Part shown: positions 1 to 8,289 of the stretch, in pieces
Position numbering within the stretch: the stretch's first letter is position 1
Layout of the letters: every line of letters begins with the position of its first letter
Assembly (NCBI RefSeq): GCF_030817415.1
Contig: NZ_JAUSZI010000002.1
Location: 8,432,001-8,496,000 of the forward strand
DNA from: Streptomyces umbrinus
GTDB taxonomy: Bacteria > Actinomycetota > Actinomycetes > Streptomycetales > Streptomycetaceae
Length of the DNA: 64,000 nucleotides
Direction of reading: 5' to 3'
The notes under the pieces: model-generated
Database searches by the model: none
Told to the model about the DNA's origin: nothing
What the model saw: the letters and a program-made list of their open reading frames with translations, nothing else
Program-made: the position numbers and the translations under genes

Positions 1-130
1 CGCCGAGCTTGTTCTTCTCGATCAGGGCGACGTCCAGGCCCAGCTGCGCTCCGCGCAGGGCCGCGGCGTAGCCGCCGCTACCACCGCCGAGGATCACTAG
101 GTCGAAAACGGTGCTGGCGTCGTTCGCCAC
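1..130 (-). CDS. lpdA: Dihydrolipoyl dehydrogenase, N-terminal fragment
   Basis: The window edge cuts this gene, leaving the first 43 codons. The GTG start is set by a GGAGG seven bases upstream. The fragment reads into a Rossmann dinucleotide-binding motif, [12 protein letters not shown], followed by a strand ending in IEKNKLG, which is the typical FAD-binding start of dihydrolipoamide dehydrogenases. The enzyme is the E3 flavoprotein that reoxidises lipoyl groups of the 2-oxoacid dehydrogenase complexes, transferring electrons to NAD+. It lies downstream of pepA on the same strand but beyond a strong hairpin, so it is probably transcribed separately. Another flavoprotein disulfide reductase is possible because the catalytic Cys pair is outside the window. 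Confidence 0.85.
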   Translation of the reverse strand, partial: MANDASTVFDLVILGGGSGGYAAALRGAQLGLDVALIEKNKLG

Positions 131-310
131 GTCACGTCCTCCATGCATGTGCGCCGTACGCCGGTCTGCGTCGACCGGGCGGCGGCTGGTGTCCGGCCGC
201 TCTTTCTTCGGCCCTGAGGTGGGCCCTGTCCTGCCGAGAACCCATCTTCGCACCTGTCGGCGCCGAGCGGGACGCCGGGCCGGGCAGTGAGACGTCTGAT
301 CGATCACACG

Positions 311-375
311 GCGCCCCGTGAGGGGCGCGGGGCTGTATCGATTTACGGCTCCGCCGTGTGGGCGCGATCAGCCCC
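311..375. repeat. Dispersed GC-rich repeat, long-spacer variant
   Basis: GCGCCCC (311-317) and GGGGCGC (322-328) form a tight hairpin. The right arm continues as GGGGCGCGGGGCTG and then, after an AT-richer spacer, reaches GGGCGCGATCAGCCCCC. The ends match the palindromic family found 14 more times in the window, but the middle differs. Confidence 0.6.
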
Positions 376-376
376 C

Positions 377-412
377 CCGGTCCGCACCCGCCGTACAACG
401 GGTGCGGACCGG
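377..412 (-). terminator. Hairpin terminator of pepA
   Basis: A perfect 14-bp inverted repeat (377-390 and 399-412, arms CCGGTCCGCACCCG) has an 8-base loop and starts 16 bases after the pepA stop. There is no U-run, as is common for Streptomyces terminators. Confidence 0.75.
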
Positions 413-427
413 GCCACTGGGCGGGCC

Positions 428-1978
428 TCAGCCCAAATCACCCGCGGCCGTGATCTCCGCCAGCCGCACGAGAGTCCGTACGGCAGACCCCGTCCCGCCC
501 TTGGGCGTGTAACCGAACGGCCCCTGCTCATTGAAGGCAGGCCCCGCGATGTCGAGGTGCGCCCACGTGATCCCCTCGCCCACGAACTCCTTGAGGAAGA
601 GTCCGGCGACCAGTCCGCCGCCGTACCGCTCGCCCATGTTGGCGATGTCGGCGGTGGGGGAGTCCATCCCCTTCTTCAGGTGGTCCGGCAGCGGCATCGG
701 CCACGCCGCCTCGCCGACCTCCTCGGCAGCCTCGTACACCGCCGTACGGAACGAGTCGTCGTTCGCCATGACGCCGAAAGTCCGGTTGCCCAGCGCCAGC
801 ATCATCGCGCCGGTCAGCGTCGCCACGTCGACGATCGCGTCCGGGGTCTCCTCGGAGGCCTTGGCGAGCGCGTCGGCGAGGACGAGCCGGCCCTCGGCGT
901 CGGTGTTGAGGACCTCGACGGTCTTGCCGCTGTACATGCGCAGCACGTCGCCGGGGCGGGTCGCGGAACCGGAGGGCATGTTCTCGGCGAGCGCGAGCCA
1001 GCCGGTCACGTTGACCTCGAGGCCCAGCCGCGAGGCGGCGACGACCGCGGCGAACACGGCGGCGGCGCCGCTCATGTCGCACTTCATCGTCTCGTTGTGC
1101 CCGGCCGGCTTCAGCGAGATGCCGCCCGAGTCGTAGGTGATGCCCTTGCCGACGAAGGCGAGGTGCTTCTTGGCCTTGGAGGAGGTGTACGAGAGCTTCA
1201 CCAGGCGGGGCGCGGACGTGGAACCGACACCGACGCCGAGGATGCCGCCGTAGCCGCCCTTCTCCAGGGCCTTCTCGTCGAGCACCTGCACCTTGATGCC
1301 GTGCTCCTTGGCCGCGGCCTGCGCGACGGCCGCGAAGGCCTCCGGGTTCAGGTCGTTCGGCGGGGTGTTGATGAGGTCACGGGCGCGGTTCAGCTCCTCG
1401 GACACGGCGGTGGCGCGCTCGATGGCCGCCTTGAACGCCTTGTCGCGGGGCTTGCCGCCGAGCAGCGTGACCTCGGCGAGCGGGGCCTTGCCGTTCTTGG
1501 CGTCCTTCCCGCTGCCGTTGCTCTTGCCGTTCTCCTTGTAGACGTCGAAGGAGTACGCGCCGAGCAGCGCGCCCTCGCCGACGGCGCCCGCGTCGGCGGC
1601 GTCCTCGATCGGCAGGGCGAAGGCGGCCTTCTTCGAACCGGCGAGGGCACGTGCGGCGACACCGGCCGCGCGGCGCAGGGTCTCCCCGGAGAAGGAACCG
1701 TCCTTCTCCGGCAGAGCACCGAGACCGACCGCCAGCACGAGCGGGGCCTTGAAGCCGGACGGAGCCGGCAGCTTCGTCACCTCGCCCTCGCCGCCCGAGG
1801 CGCCGAGGGTCTCCAGAACGCCGGCGAGCCTGCCGTCGTACGCCTTGTCCACGGCCTCGGCGCCCGGTGCCACGACCAGGTCCCCGGACTTGGGCCCGGT
1901 GCCCTTGGCGACACCGACGACGATGGCGTCGACCCGCAGGCCGGGCGCCGCGGCGGTGCTGAGAGTGAGAGCAGTCAC
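428..1978 (-). CDS. pepA: Leucyl aminopeptidase (M17)
   Basis: Cytosolic di-zinc/manganese aminopeptidase that removes N-terminal residues, especially Leu, from peptides. The M17 signature NTDAEGRL (about residues 358-365) and the metal-binding segment GKGITYDSGG (about 277-286) are intact, and 516 residues is a normal family length. The GTG start was chosen because the product then begins TALTLSTAAAPG; an in-frame extension to 2056 adds 26 residues of non-conserved sequence. A low-complexity Gly/Lys/Asn linker near residues 148-164 separates the N-terminal domain from the catalytic domain. It is transcribed toward lpdA and divergently from the exopolysaccharide cluster. Confidence 0.93.
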   Translation of the reverse strand: MTALTLSTAAAPGLRVDAIVVGVAKGTGPKSGDLVVAPGAEAVDKAYDGRLAGVLETLGASGGEGEVTKLPAPSGFKAPLVLAVGLGALPEKDGSFSGETLRRAAGVAARALAGSKKAAFALPIEDAADAGAVGEGALLGAYSFDVYKENGKSNGSGKDAKNGKAPLAEVTLLGGKPRDKAFKAAIERATAVSEELNRARDLINTPPNDLNPEAFAAVAQAAAKEHGIKVQVLDEKALEKGGYGGILGVGVGSTSAPRLVKLSYTSSKAKKHLAFVGKGITYDSGGISLKPAGHNETMKCDMSGAAAVFAAVVAASRLGLEVNVTGWLALAENMPSGSATRPGDVLRMYSGKTVEVLNTDAEGRLVLADALAKASEETPDAIVDVATLTGAMMLALGNRTFGVMANDDSFRTAVYEAAEEVGEAAWPMPLPDHLKKGMDSPTADIANMGERYGGGLVAGLFLKEFVGEGITWAHLDIAGPAFNEQGPFGYTPKGGTGSAVRTLVRLAEITAAGDLG

Positions 1979-2260
1979 GGTGGTGAAATCTCGCTTCCAT
2001 TGAGTTGCTGTGGCCGTCAGGGGTGAGGTCGGCCGGGGCGGTGGAGTCCCGGGCACGAGCCTACGCGCGGTGGCGCGTTTCGCTCATTCCAGCGGCCGTT
2101 CATCCGTGCGTGGTGGCCTGGCCACTTATCACCCCTCACTTCTGTGACCTGAGCCACACTCCTGCTGTTTGCGATGAGTAACCCACTCGTCGCTTTGCAT
2201 GATTTCCACGGATCCTCCTCGAATTGACCATCAGGGGATCTTGTTGGGGGAGGGGCGAAC

Positions 2261-4306
2261 ATGGCGCAGAGTGCGCGCAGATGGAAAAACGCGGCCGCTG
2301 TCATGGCGGCTGCCGGTCTGCTGAGCCTGGGGCTGGGAGTCCCCGGAGCGTCGGCGGCGGACGAGCCGCGCATCGATCTGAAAGTGCTCGTCGTGGACAA
2401 CGGCGACAGCCCCGTGGAAGCCATCACGGAGGAGCTGAAGACCACCGGCATCCCGTATACGACCGTCGACCTGAACGACTCCGGCCGCCCGGCCATCACC
2501 GAGGCGTTCCTGAGCGAACCGGCCGACGGATCCGGCGGCACACCGCGCGCCAAGTACCAGGGCGTCGTGCTGCCCAACGAGGCGCCGTTCGGGTCCGGTT
2601 CGGCCGAGCAAACGGTCCTGGAGGCGTACGAGAGGACCTTCGGCATCCCCCAGGTCGACGCCTACACGTGGGCGCACCCCGGGGTCGGCCTCGACTACAC
2701 GGACGCGGGCGGCTGGGCCGGAACGCTCGACGGCCGCGAGGCGGCGGTCACCACGGAGGGCGGGGCGGGCTATTTCGGCTACCTCGACGGCCCCCTCGCA
2801 TTCGAGGACAACTCGCCCTCCGTCCAGGAGAGTTACGGCTACGTGGCCCGGCCCCGCGCGGGCTTCACCAGCTACGTGGACACCGCCGTGCCCGGCGGGA
2901 GCGGCCGTGGCAGCCTGGTGGGCGAGTACGCGCACGACGGACGTCGCGAACTCGTCGTGACCTTCGCCTACAACCACTACCAGCAGCAGTTCCGCGTCCT
3001 CGCCCGCGGCATCGTCGAATGGCTGACGCAGGGCGTGCACCTCGGTCAGAACAGGAACTACTTTTCTGTCCATGTCGACGACGTCTTCGCGCCCGACAGC
3101 CGCTGGGACACCGAACGCAACTGCACACCCGGTGACTTCGACTGCGTGGGCGGTGACGGCGAGGGGACCACGCCGATCCGTATGACCGCGGCCGACGCGG
3201 TCTACGCCGCCCAGTGGCAGCGGGACAGCGGCTTCACCCTCGACATGGTCTACAACGCCGGGGCGGGTGAGGAGTGGAAGAGCGAGAACGGCAACGTCGA
3301 CGCGCTGACCGACCAACTCCTCGCCGACAAGGGCGAGTACCGCTGGGTCAACCACACCTACACGCACCCCTTCCTCGGCTGCGTCCAGGACACCAGCACC
3401 GTGCCGTGGAGCTGCGCGAAGAACGCCGACGGCTCGACCCGGTACGTGAGCCGCGCCGACATCTCGGCGGAGATCCGCGACAACAGCCTCTGGGCGGCGA
3501 GCCACGGACTGCCCGTCGACAGCAGCGAGTTGGTGACCGGCGAGCACTCGGGCCTGAAGACCCTGCCGCAGCAGCCGGACGACAACCCGAACCTCGCGGG
3601 CGCCCTCGCGGACAACGGCATCGACTGGACCGCCTCCGACGACTCCCGTGAACCGCAGCAGCGTTCGGTGGGCAGCGCCCTGACCGTGCCCCGCTACCCG
3701 ATGAACGTGTACTACAACGTCGGCACGGCCGAGGAGATCACCGACGAGTACAACTGGATCTACACCTCGAAGGCCGACGGCGGCAGCGGCGTCTGCGAGA
3801 ACAACCCCACGTCGACCTGCCTCGACGACCCGCTCGACACGGCGACCGGCTTCGAGTCGTACATCCTCCCGCAGGAGGCCCGCACCGCCCTCGGCCACGC
3901 CGTGGGCAACGACCCGCGCCCGCACTACGTGCACCAGTCCAACCTGGCCGAGGACCGGCTGCTCTACCCGGTCCTGGACAAGGTGCTCGCCGACTACCGT
4001 GCGCTCTACGCCGACAACGCCCCGCTGGAGAACCCGCGGCAGAGCATCATCGGCACCGAGCTGAAGCGCCGCGCCGCCTGGCAGGAGGCCGTCGCCGACG
4101 GTGACGTCACGGCGTACCGCGTCGGCACGACCGTCACCGTCACCGCCCCGACCGGGACGCAGATCCCGGTGACCGCACCCGAAGGGACACTCAAGCAACT
4201 CCTGCTCGGCACCACCGCGTTCGGGACGCCGTACGCGGGAGAGCGATCGGCCTGGACCACGCCGGAAGCTCTGCAGACAGCCCTCACCCTGAGACTGCCC
4301 GCATAA
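2261..4306 (+). CDS. Secreted polysaccharide deacetylase, Agd3/CE18-like
   Basis: First gene of a four-gene putative exopolysaccharide cluster. The 681-residue protein has a classic signal peptide ending near ASA (residue 32), so it is exported. The central region carries HVDDVF (271-276) and NHTYTHP (364-370). This is the Asp-Asp plus H-x3-H arrangement of metal-dependent polysaccharide deacetylases, here with H365 and H369. A long N-terminal domain before the catalytic part resembles the layout of the fungal galactosaminogalactan deacetylase Agd3 (CE18). The expected role is partial de-N-acetylation of an exported GalNAc- or GlcNAc-containing polymer. The start is supported by GGGGGAGGGG upstream. 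CE4-type or another deacetylase substrate cannot be excluded; the substrate is inferred from neighbours. Confidence 0.72.
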   Translation: MAQSARRWKNAAAVMAAAGLLSLGLGVPGASAADEPRIDLKVLVVDNGDSPVEAITEELKTTGIPYTTVDLNDSGRPAITEAFLSEPADGSGGTPRAKYQGVVLPNEAPFGSGSAEQTVLEAYERTFGIPQVDAYTWAHPGVGLDYTDAGGWAGTLDGREAAVTTEGGAGYFGYLDGPLAFEDNSPSVQESYGYVARPRAGFTSYVDTAVPGGSGRGSLVGEYAHDGRRELVVTFAYNHYQQQFRVLARGIVEWLTQGVHLGQNRNYFSVHVDDVFAPDSRWDTERNCTPGDFDCVGGDGEGTTPIRMTAADAVYAAQWQRDSGFTLDMVYNAGAGEEWKSENGNVDALTDQLLADKGEYRWVNHTYTHPFLGCVQDTSTVPWSCAKNADGSTRYVSRADISAEIRDNSLWAASHGLPVDSSELVTGEHSGLKTLPQQPDDNPNLAGALADNGIDWTASDDSREPQQRSVGSALTVPRYPMNVYYNVGTAEEITDEYNWIYTSKADGGSGVCENNPTSTCLDDPLDTATGFESYILPQEARTALGHAVGNDPRPHYVHQSNLAEDRLLYPVLDKVLADYRALYADNAPLENPRQSIIGTELKRRAAWQEAVADGDVTAYRVGTTVTVTAPTGTQIPVTAPEGTLKQLLLGTTAFGTPYAGERSAWTTPEALQTALTLRLPA

Positions 4307-4330
4307 CGGAGACAAGCGCCGCAGCACGAC

Positions 4331-4362
4331 GCGCGCCCCGGCCAAGACCGGCCGGGGCGCGC
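4331..4362 (+). terminator. Hairpin between deacetylase and pelF-like gene
   Basis: A perfect 13-bp stem (arms GCGCGCCCCGGCC, 4331-4343 and 4350-4362) has a 6-base loop and sits 25 bases after the deacetylase stop. It may terminate the first gene or only attenuate transcription into the next three, since the next start is 38 bases downstream. Confidence 0.7.
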
Positions 4363-4399
4363 CACCGAGCCGTAAGAAATGTTCCAGGGGGGAACACGC

Positions 4400-5923
4400 A
4401 TGATGAGCAAAGGCCGTCATGTCACCATGCTCACTGAGGGCACGTATCCACTGGTCCACGGCGGGGTCAGCACCTGGTGCGACCAGCTCGTGAAGGGGAT
4501 GCCCGAAGTCGGGTTCAACGTCGTCTCGCTCGCCGGCAACGGTCGTGAACCCGTGACCTGGGAGCTGCCGGGCAACGTCTACCAGCACACGTCCGTACCG
4601 CTGTGGGGCACGCTGCAGGGATCCCGGCGAGCACCGCGCGGCCCCGCCCGCCGCCGCTTCATCGACACCTACGAGCGGTTCCTGCTGTCCTTCCTGGACC
4701 CCGAGGCGCACTGCGACTTCGGTGAGGCCTTCTACGAACTCGCCCAACTCGCCCGTGAGGGACGGCTGTCGGCGGCCCTGCGCACCGAGGCCGCGCTGCG
4801 CTCGCTGATGTGGATCTGGACCATGCCGCACCTCCAGATCGCCCAGGCGTGCCCCACCGTGCACGACGCGCTGACCGCCACCGACCTACTGGAGCACGCG
4901 CTGCGCCCGCTGGGCGTCCGGCTGCCCGAGAACTCCGTCTCGCACGCCACCGGCAGCGGTCTGGCCACCCTTCCCGCCCTGGCCGCACGGCAGTTGGACG
5001 GCATCCCGTTCCTGCTCACCGAACACGGCATCTATCTGCGCGAGCGCTACCTCGGCTACCGCAGCGACGCACAGCGCTGGCCCGTCAAGGCCCTGATGCT
5101 CGGCTTCTACCGCGAGCTCAACACCCTCGGCTACCAGGCCGCCGACCTGATCACCCCGTGCAACCAGTACAACCGCCGCTGGGAAGAGCGCGGCGGCGCC
5201 GACCCCGACAAGATCCGTACCGTCTACAACGGCGTCGACCCCGCCGCCTTCCCGCACGCCGGACCCGAGCCGGATGTGCCCACGCTCACCTGGTGCGGCC
5301 GCGTCGACCCCATCAAGGACCTCGAGACGCTGCTCCACTCGTACGCCATGGTGCGCGCCGAACTCCCCGAGACCAGGCTGCGGTTGTTCGGCCCGGTACC
5401 GCCCGGCGGAGAGGCGTACAAGACCAGACTGGAGAAGCTCGCCGCCGAACTCGGCGTCACGGACGGGCTCACCTTCGAGGGCCGGATCAGCGAGGTGTGG
5501 CGGGCCTACGCGGCCGGGCACGTCGTGATGCTCTCCTCCATCTCGGAGGGCTTCCCCTTCTCGATCATCGAGGCCATGTCGTGCGGCCGGACCACGGTCT
5601 CCACCGACGTGGGCGGTGTCAGCGAGGCCGTCGGCGACACCGGGATCGTGGTGCCGCCGCGCGAGCCCGAGAAGATGGCCGCCGCCGCGCTCGTCCTGCT
5701 GCGGGACGACGAACGACGCCTGGAACTGGGCCGGTTGTCCCGCCAGCGCGTCATCGAGCGCTTCACGCTCCGCCGCTCCGTGGAGGCCTTCCGGACCATC
5801 TACCAGGAACTCGCGGGCCTGCCCGAGGTGTACGAGCCCACGCTGGAGACCGTCGCCGACTGGACCCTCGAACTGCGCGACCCCTGGTACCAGGCCGTCG
5901 CGACGGACGGGACCGGCTGGTGA
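4400..5923 (+). CDS. pelF: PelF-like GT4 glycosyltransferase
   Basis: Cytosolic GT-B retaining glycosyltransferase of the PelF subgroup, which polymerises UDP-activated amino sugars for Pel-type polysaccharide. Visible hallmarks are EGTYPLVHGGVSTW near residues 13-26, TEHGIYLRE near 207-215, and the GT4 nucleotide-sugar site SEGFPFSIIEAM near 382-393. Length (507) fits PelF. The start is the first of two adjacent ATGs after AGGGGGGAA; an upstream in-frame ATG at 4379 lacks spacing for a ribosome site. Its stop overlaps the next start (GTGA), indicating translational coupling with the membrane protein. No PelD-type c-di-GMP receptor gene is adjacent. Confidence 0.88.
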   Translation: MMSKGRHVTMLTEGTYPLVHGGVSTWCDQLVKGMPEVGFNVVSLAGNGREPVTWELPGNVYQHTSVPLWGTLQGSRRAPRGPARRRFIDTYERFLLSFLDPEAHCDFGEAFYELAQLAREGRLSAALRTEAALRSLMWIWTMPHLQIAQACPTVHDALTATDLLEHALRPLGVRLPENSVSHATGSGLATLPALAARQLDGIPFLLTEHGIYLRERYLGYRSDAQRWPVKALMLGFYRELNTLGYQAADLITPCNQYNRRWEERGGADPDKIRTVYNGVDPAAFPHAGPEPDVPTLTWCGRVDPIKDLETLLHSYAMVRAELPETRLRLFGPVPPGGEAYKTRLEKLAAELGVTDGLTFEGRISEVWRAYAAGHVVMLSSISEGFPFSIIEAMSCGRTTVSTDVGGVSEAVGDTGIVVPPREPEKMAAAALVLLRDDERRLELGRLSRQRVIERFTLRRSVEAFRTIYQELAGLPEVYEPTLETVADWTLELRDPWYQAVATDGTGW

Positions 5924-7443
5924 GCGGATCGATCCGGATGCCGCCCGGCTCGCGGCCCGACACCCTGCCCTATGTGCCGCGCCAACGCCGTCCCAGCTGG
6001 GCGGAGCCCGACCCGGTGGACGAACTCGCCAAGCGGCTGGAGGAGTTCATAGCCGCCGCCGTCCACCCGGACGAGATAGCGGCGCTCCTGGAGTCCGACG
6101 GCATGTCGGACGACCAGATACGCGAGAAGTACGGCTGCAAGGACTCCTTCTCGCTCGCCGAGGAGCTGTACGAGCGGGTCGAGCGCCGCCATCCCGAACC
6201 CTCGGTACCGGCCCACGACCCCTGGGAAATCGGCCTGCTGGGCTGCCTGTTGAGAGGCGTCGTCTTCGCCCTGCCCGGCCTCGGCTACGTCCTCGGGGCG
6301 CCTCTTCTCGCGGGACCGCAGGACGGCCTCGGGCTCCCCGCCGGTACGGTCCCGCTGCTGGCCGGCGCCCTGTGCGGCTGGACCTGGAACCAGGGTCTCG
6401 CCCACCGGGCCTACTCCTGGCTCGGGTTGGGCGACAAGGCGGCCTCCCGCCGCTCGCTCCTCGTCGGGGCACCCATGGGCGCGCTGCTCGGCTCGCTCGT
6501 CGCACTCGCCGTCGCTCCCGGCCACCTCGGCGCGGTCGCCTTCGCCGCCGGCCAGTCCTGCTACCTCGCCGCGGCGACCGTACTGCTGGTGATGGGCCGC
6601 GAACGGGCCCTGCTGGCCGCCCTGTTGCCCATGGCGGCCGGTGCCGTACTGGCGATGGCCCAGCCGGTCCCGGAGGCGGCGAGACTGGCCCTGCTGCTCG
6701 GCTCGCTCGGTATCGTCGGCGCGCTCGCCGCGATCGAAGTCGCCCCGGCCGTACGGCGGTCGGGGGACGGGACCCGGATCGGCTGGTCCGCCGGGTTCGC
6801 GGCCCTGCTGCCCTTCGGCGGCGCCCAGGAGACCAAACGGCCGCGCAGCGCCTCGCCCTGGCTCGCCGGCTCCCTGCCGTACGCCTTCTTCGGCCTCGGC
6901 AGCGGCGTCCTCGTCGTGTTCGTGGCGCTCGGCGACGTCCTGGCCGACGGGTCGTCGACCGCCGCGGTCGCCGCGCCGGCCGCCGTGGCGCTCACGCTGA
7001 GCATGGGGCCCGCCGAGTGGCTGCTCTACCGCTTCCGCAGCGGAAGCCTCGCCGGGCTGCGCTCCAGCAGCACCTCACGCGAGTTCTTGCGCACCACCGC
7101 GAGCACCCTCGTCAAATGCCTCAGCGCCTACCTCGCCGCGCTGTTCCTGCTCAGCCTCGCCACGGCCGCGCTCTGGCCGAACGCGCCCGGCCTCGACGGC
7201 GTACGGCTCACCGCGCTGCTGCTCCTCGGGGTCGTCCTCTGGACCGGCCTGCTGCTCCAGTCGTTCGGCGCCGTCCTGAGCGCCGCCGTGGTCTGCTGCG
7301 CCGCGGGCCTCGCCCAGGCCGGGGCACTCCTCGCGGACGGAGTGAGCCCGCACCTGGTCGGCCTCGTCGTGTACGGCGCGGCTGCCGCGGTGCTGGCGAC
7401 CCTGGTCTGCTGGCAACTGGGAAGGGCAACGGCCCACAGATGA
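5920..7443 (+). CDS. Polytopic membrane protein, putative PelG-like exporter/partner
   Basis: This 507-residue protein starts at a GTG overlapping the pelF stop. The first ~100 residues are hydrophilic, rich in charged residues, with no signal peptide. The rest contains roughly a dozen hydrophobic segments. By position it takes the place of PelG, the multi-span partner of PelF in Pel export, but I cannot show sequence homology to PelG by eye. An alternative is a PelE/PelD-like scaffold. Its stop overlaps the next ATG (ATGA), so the three genes from 4400 form a tightly coupled unit. The long upstream open frame (from 4810) is only a shadow of pelF. Confidence 0.7.
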   Translation: MSGSIRMPPGSRPDTLPYVPRQRRPSWAEPDPVDELAKRLEEFIAAAVHPDEIAALLESDGMSDDQIREKYGCKDSFSLAEELYERVERRHPEPSVPAHDPWEIGLLGCLLRGVVFALPGLGYVLGAPLLAGPQDGLGLPAGTVPLLAGALCGWTWNQGLAHRAYSWLGLGDKAASRRSLLVGAPMGALLGSLVALAVAPGHLGAVAFAAGQSCYLAAATVLLVMGRERALLAALLPMAAGAVLAMAQPVPEAARLALLLGSLGIVGALAAIEVAPAVRRSGDGTRIGWSAGFAALLPFGGAQETKRPRSASPWLAGSLPYAFFGLGSGVLVVFVALGDVLADGSSTAAVAAPAAVALTLSMGPAEWLLYRFRSGSLAGLRSSSTSREFLRTTASTLVKCLSAYLAALFLLSLATAALWPNAPGLDGVRLTALLLLGVVLWTGLLLQSFGAVLSAAVVCCAAGLAQAGALLADGVSPHLVGLVVYGAAAAVLATLVCWQLGRATAHR

Positions 7444-8084
7444 GCACCCTCCTCGTCCCGTACTACGAGCACCCCTCCGTCCGCCCCGCCGAATGGGAAG
7501 CGATCGTCGAGGCCGCGCCCCGCCTCTACGGGGTCGTACTCAACCCGGCCAGCGGGCCCGGCGAGCGGCCCGATGCGGCCTTCGCCGAGGTCGCCGAGCG
7601 GCTGCGGGGGAGGGACGTCCGGGTGCTCGGGTACGCCGACACCGACTACGGCCGCAGGCCGCGCGCGGAGGTCGTCCGGGACCTCGCGCGGTACCGCGAC
7701 TGGTACGGCGTGGACGGCGCCTTCTTCGACCAAGTCACCTCAGGGCTGGGCGACTTCGGCTACTACCAGCGGCTCGCCACGTCCGCGTGGGGTGCGGGTT
7801 GCACGACCATTGCCCTCAACCACGGGGCGCCGCCGCATCCCGCGTACGCCCGCCTCGCCGACGTCCTCGTCACCTTCGAGGGCACGTGGGAGACCTACCG
7901 CAGGCTCCGCCCGGCCCCCTTCGCGGTCGGCCGCACTCGCCAGTGCCACCTGGTCCACGGCGTTCCACCGGGCGCCCCCGTGGGCGACCTGGCCCGCACC
8001 CGAGGCGCCACGATCCACTGCGCGGTCCCGGGCGAGGGGGCCCACCCTTGGGGCACCCTGCCGCATGCCTTGCAGGCGGGCTGA
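7440..8084 (+). CDS. Spherulin-4/Sph3-like glycoside hydrolase (GH135-type)
   Basis: A 214-residue TIM-barrel-like protein of the spherulin-4 family. Family-typical segments are LVPYYEHP (5-12), NPASGPG (35-41), GYADTDYG (64-71), GVDGAFFDQ (90-98) and VTFEGTW (about 151-157). In Aspergillus the family member Sph3 cleaves galactosaminogalactan and is needed for its synthesis. Here the gene closes a deacetylase-PelF-membrane protein cluster. D97 and the Glu of TFEG are candidate catalytic acids. The residue after the barrel Asp is Gln, where I recall Glu in the fungal enzyme. No signal peptide is seen, which is odd for an enzyme acting on exported polymer unless it works inside or exits another way. 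Confidence 0.78.
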   Translation: MSTLLVPYYEHPSVRPAEWEAIVEAAPRLYGVVLNPASGPGERPDAAFAEVAERLRGRDVRVLGYADTDYGRRPRAEVVRDLARYRDWYGVDGAFFDQVTSGLGDFGYYQRLATSAWGAGCTTIALNHGAPPHPAYARLADVLVTFEGTWETYRRLRPAPFAVGRTRQCHLVHGVPPGAPVGDLARTRGATIHCAVPGEGAHPWGTLPHALQAG

Positions 8085-8105
8085 ACTCTTCGCCTGCGGG
8101 CCTGT

Positions 8106-8136
8106 GGGGGCTGGTCGCGCAGTTCCCCGCGCCCCT
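8106..8136. repeat. Dispersed palindromic repeat, half copy
   Basis: Left arm of the repeat family, GGGGGCTGGTCGCGCAGTTC followed by CCCGCGCCCCT, directly after the hydrolase gene. Confidence 0.8.
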
Positions 8137-8180
8137 GGGTGGGTGGGGGTTCGGTGGTTCGCGACGTGCAGGTCGTCCGT

Positions 8181-8276
8181 GGCTGAGCGCGCAGTTCCCC
8201 GCGCCCCTAAAGACAAAAAGCCAGGGGCGCAGCCCCGCTTTTTAGGGGCGCGGGGAACTGCGCGACCAGCCCCCAC
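8181..8276. repeat. Dispersed palindromic repeat, full hairpin copy
   Basis: Left arm GCGCAGTTCCCCGCGCCCCT and right arm AGGGGCGCGGGGAACTGCGC flank an inner hairpin containing GGGGCGCAGCCCC. The copy lies between the converging hydrolase and cobS genes and probably ends both transcripts. Confidence 0.85.
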
Positions 8277-8289
8277 CGGGCCCGCACTG

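Larger units (their letters stand above)
131..427. other. pepA-lpdA intergenic region
   Basis: No gene is seen in this 297-base gap. It holds the pepA terminator hairpin, a copy of a dispersed GC-rich repeat variant at about 311-375, and, nearer lpdA, the lpdA ribosome-binding site and presumably its promoter. Confidence 0.6.

Noticed and set aside
287..2026. 579-codon plus-strand open frame over pepA
   Set aside because: Antisense shadow typical of GC-rich DNA; the minus strand encodes PepA with intact motifs.
5616..8084. 822-codon frame spanning pelF, the membrane gene and the hydrolase
   Set aside because: Only its last ~214 codons are real (the hydrolase); the rest is an Arg/Pro-rich shadow of the two upstream genes.
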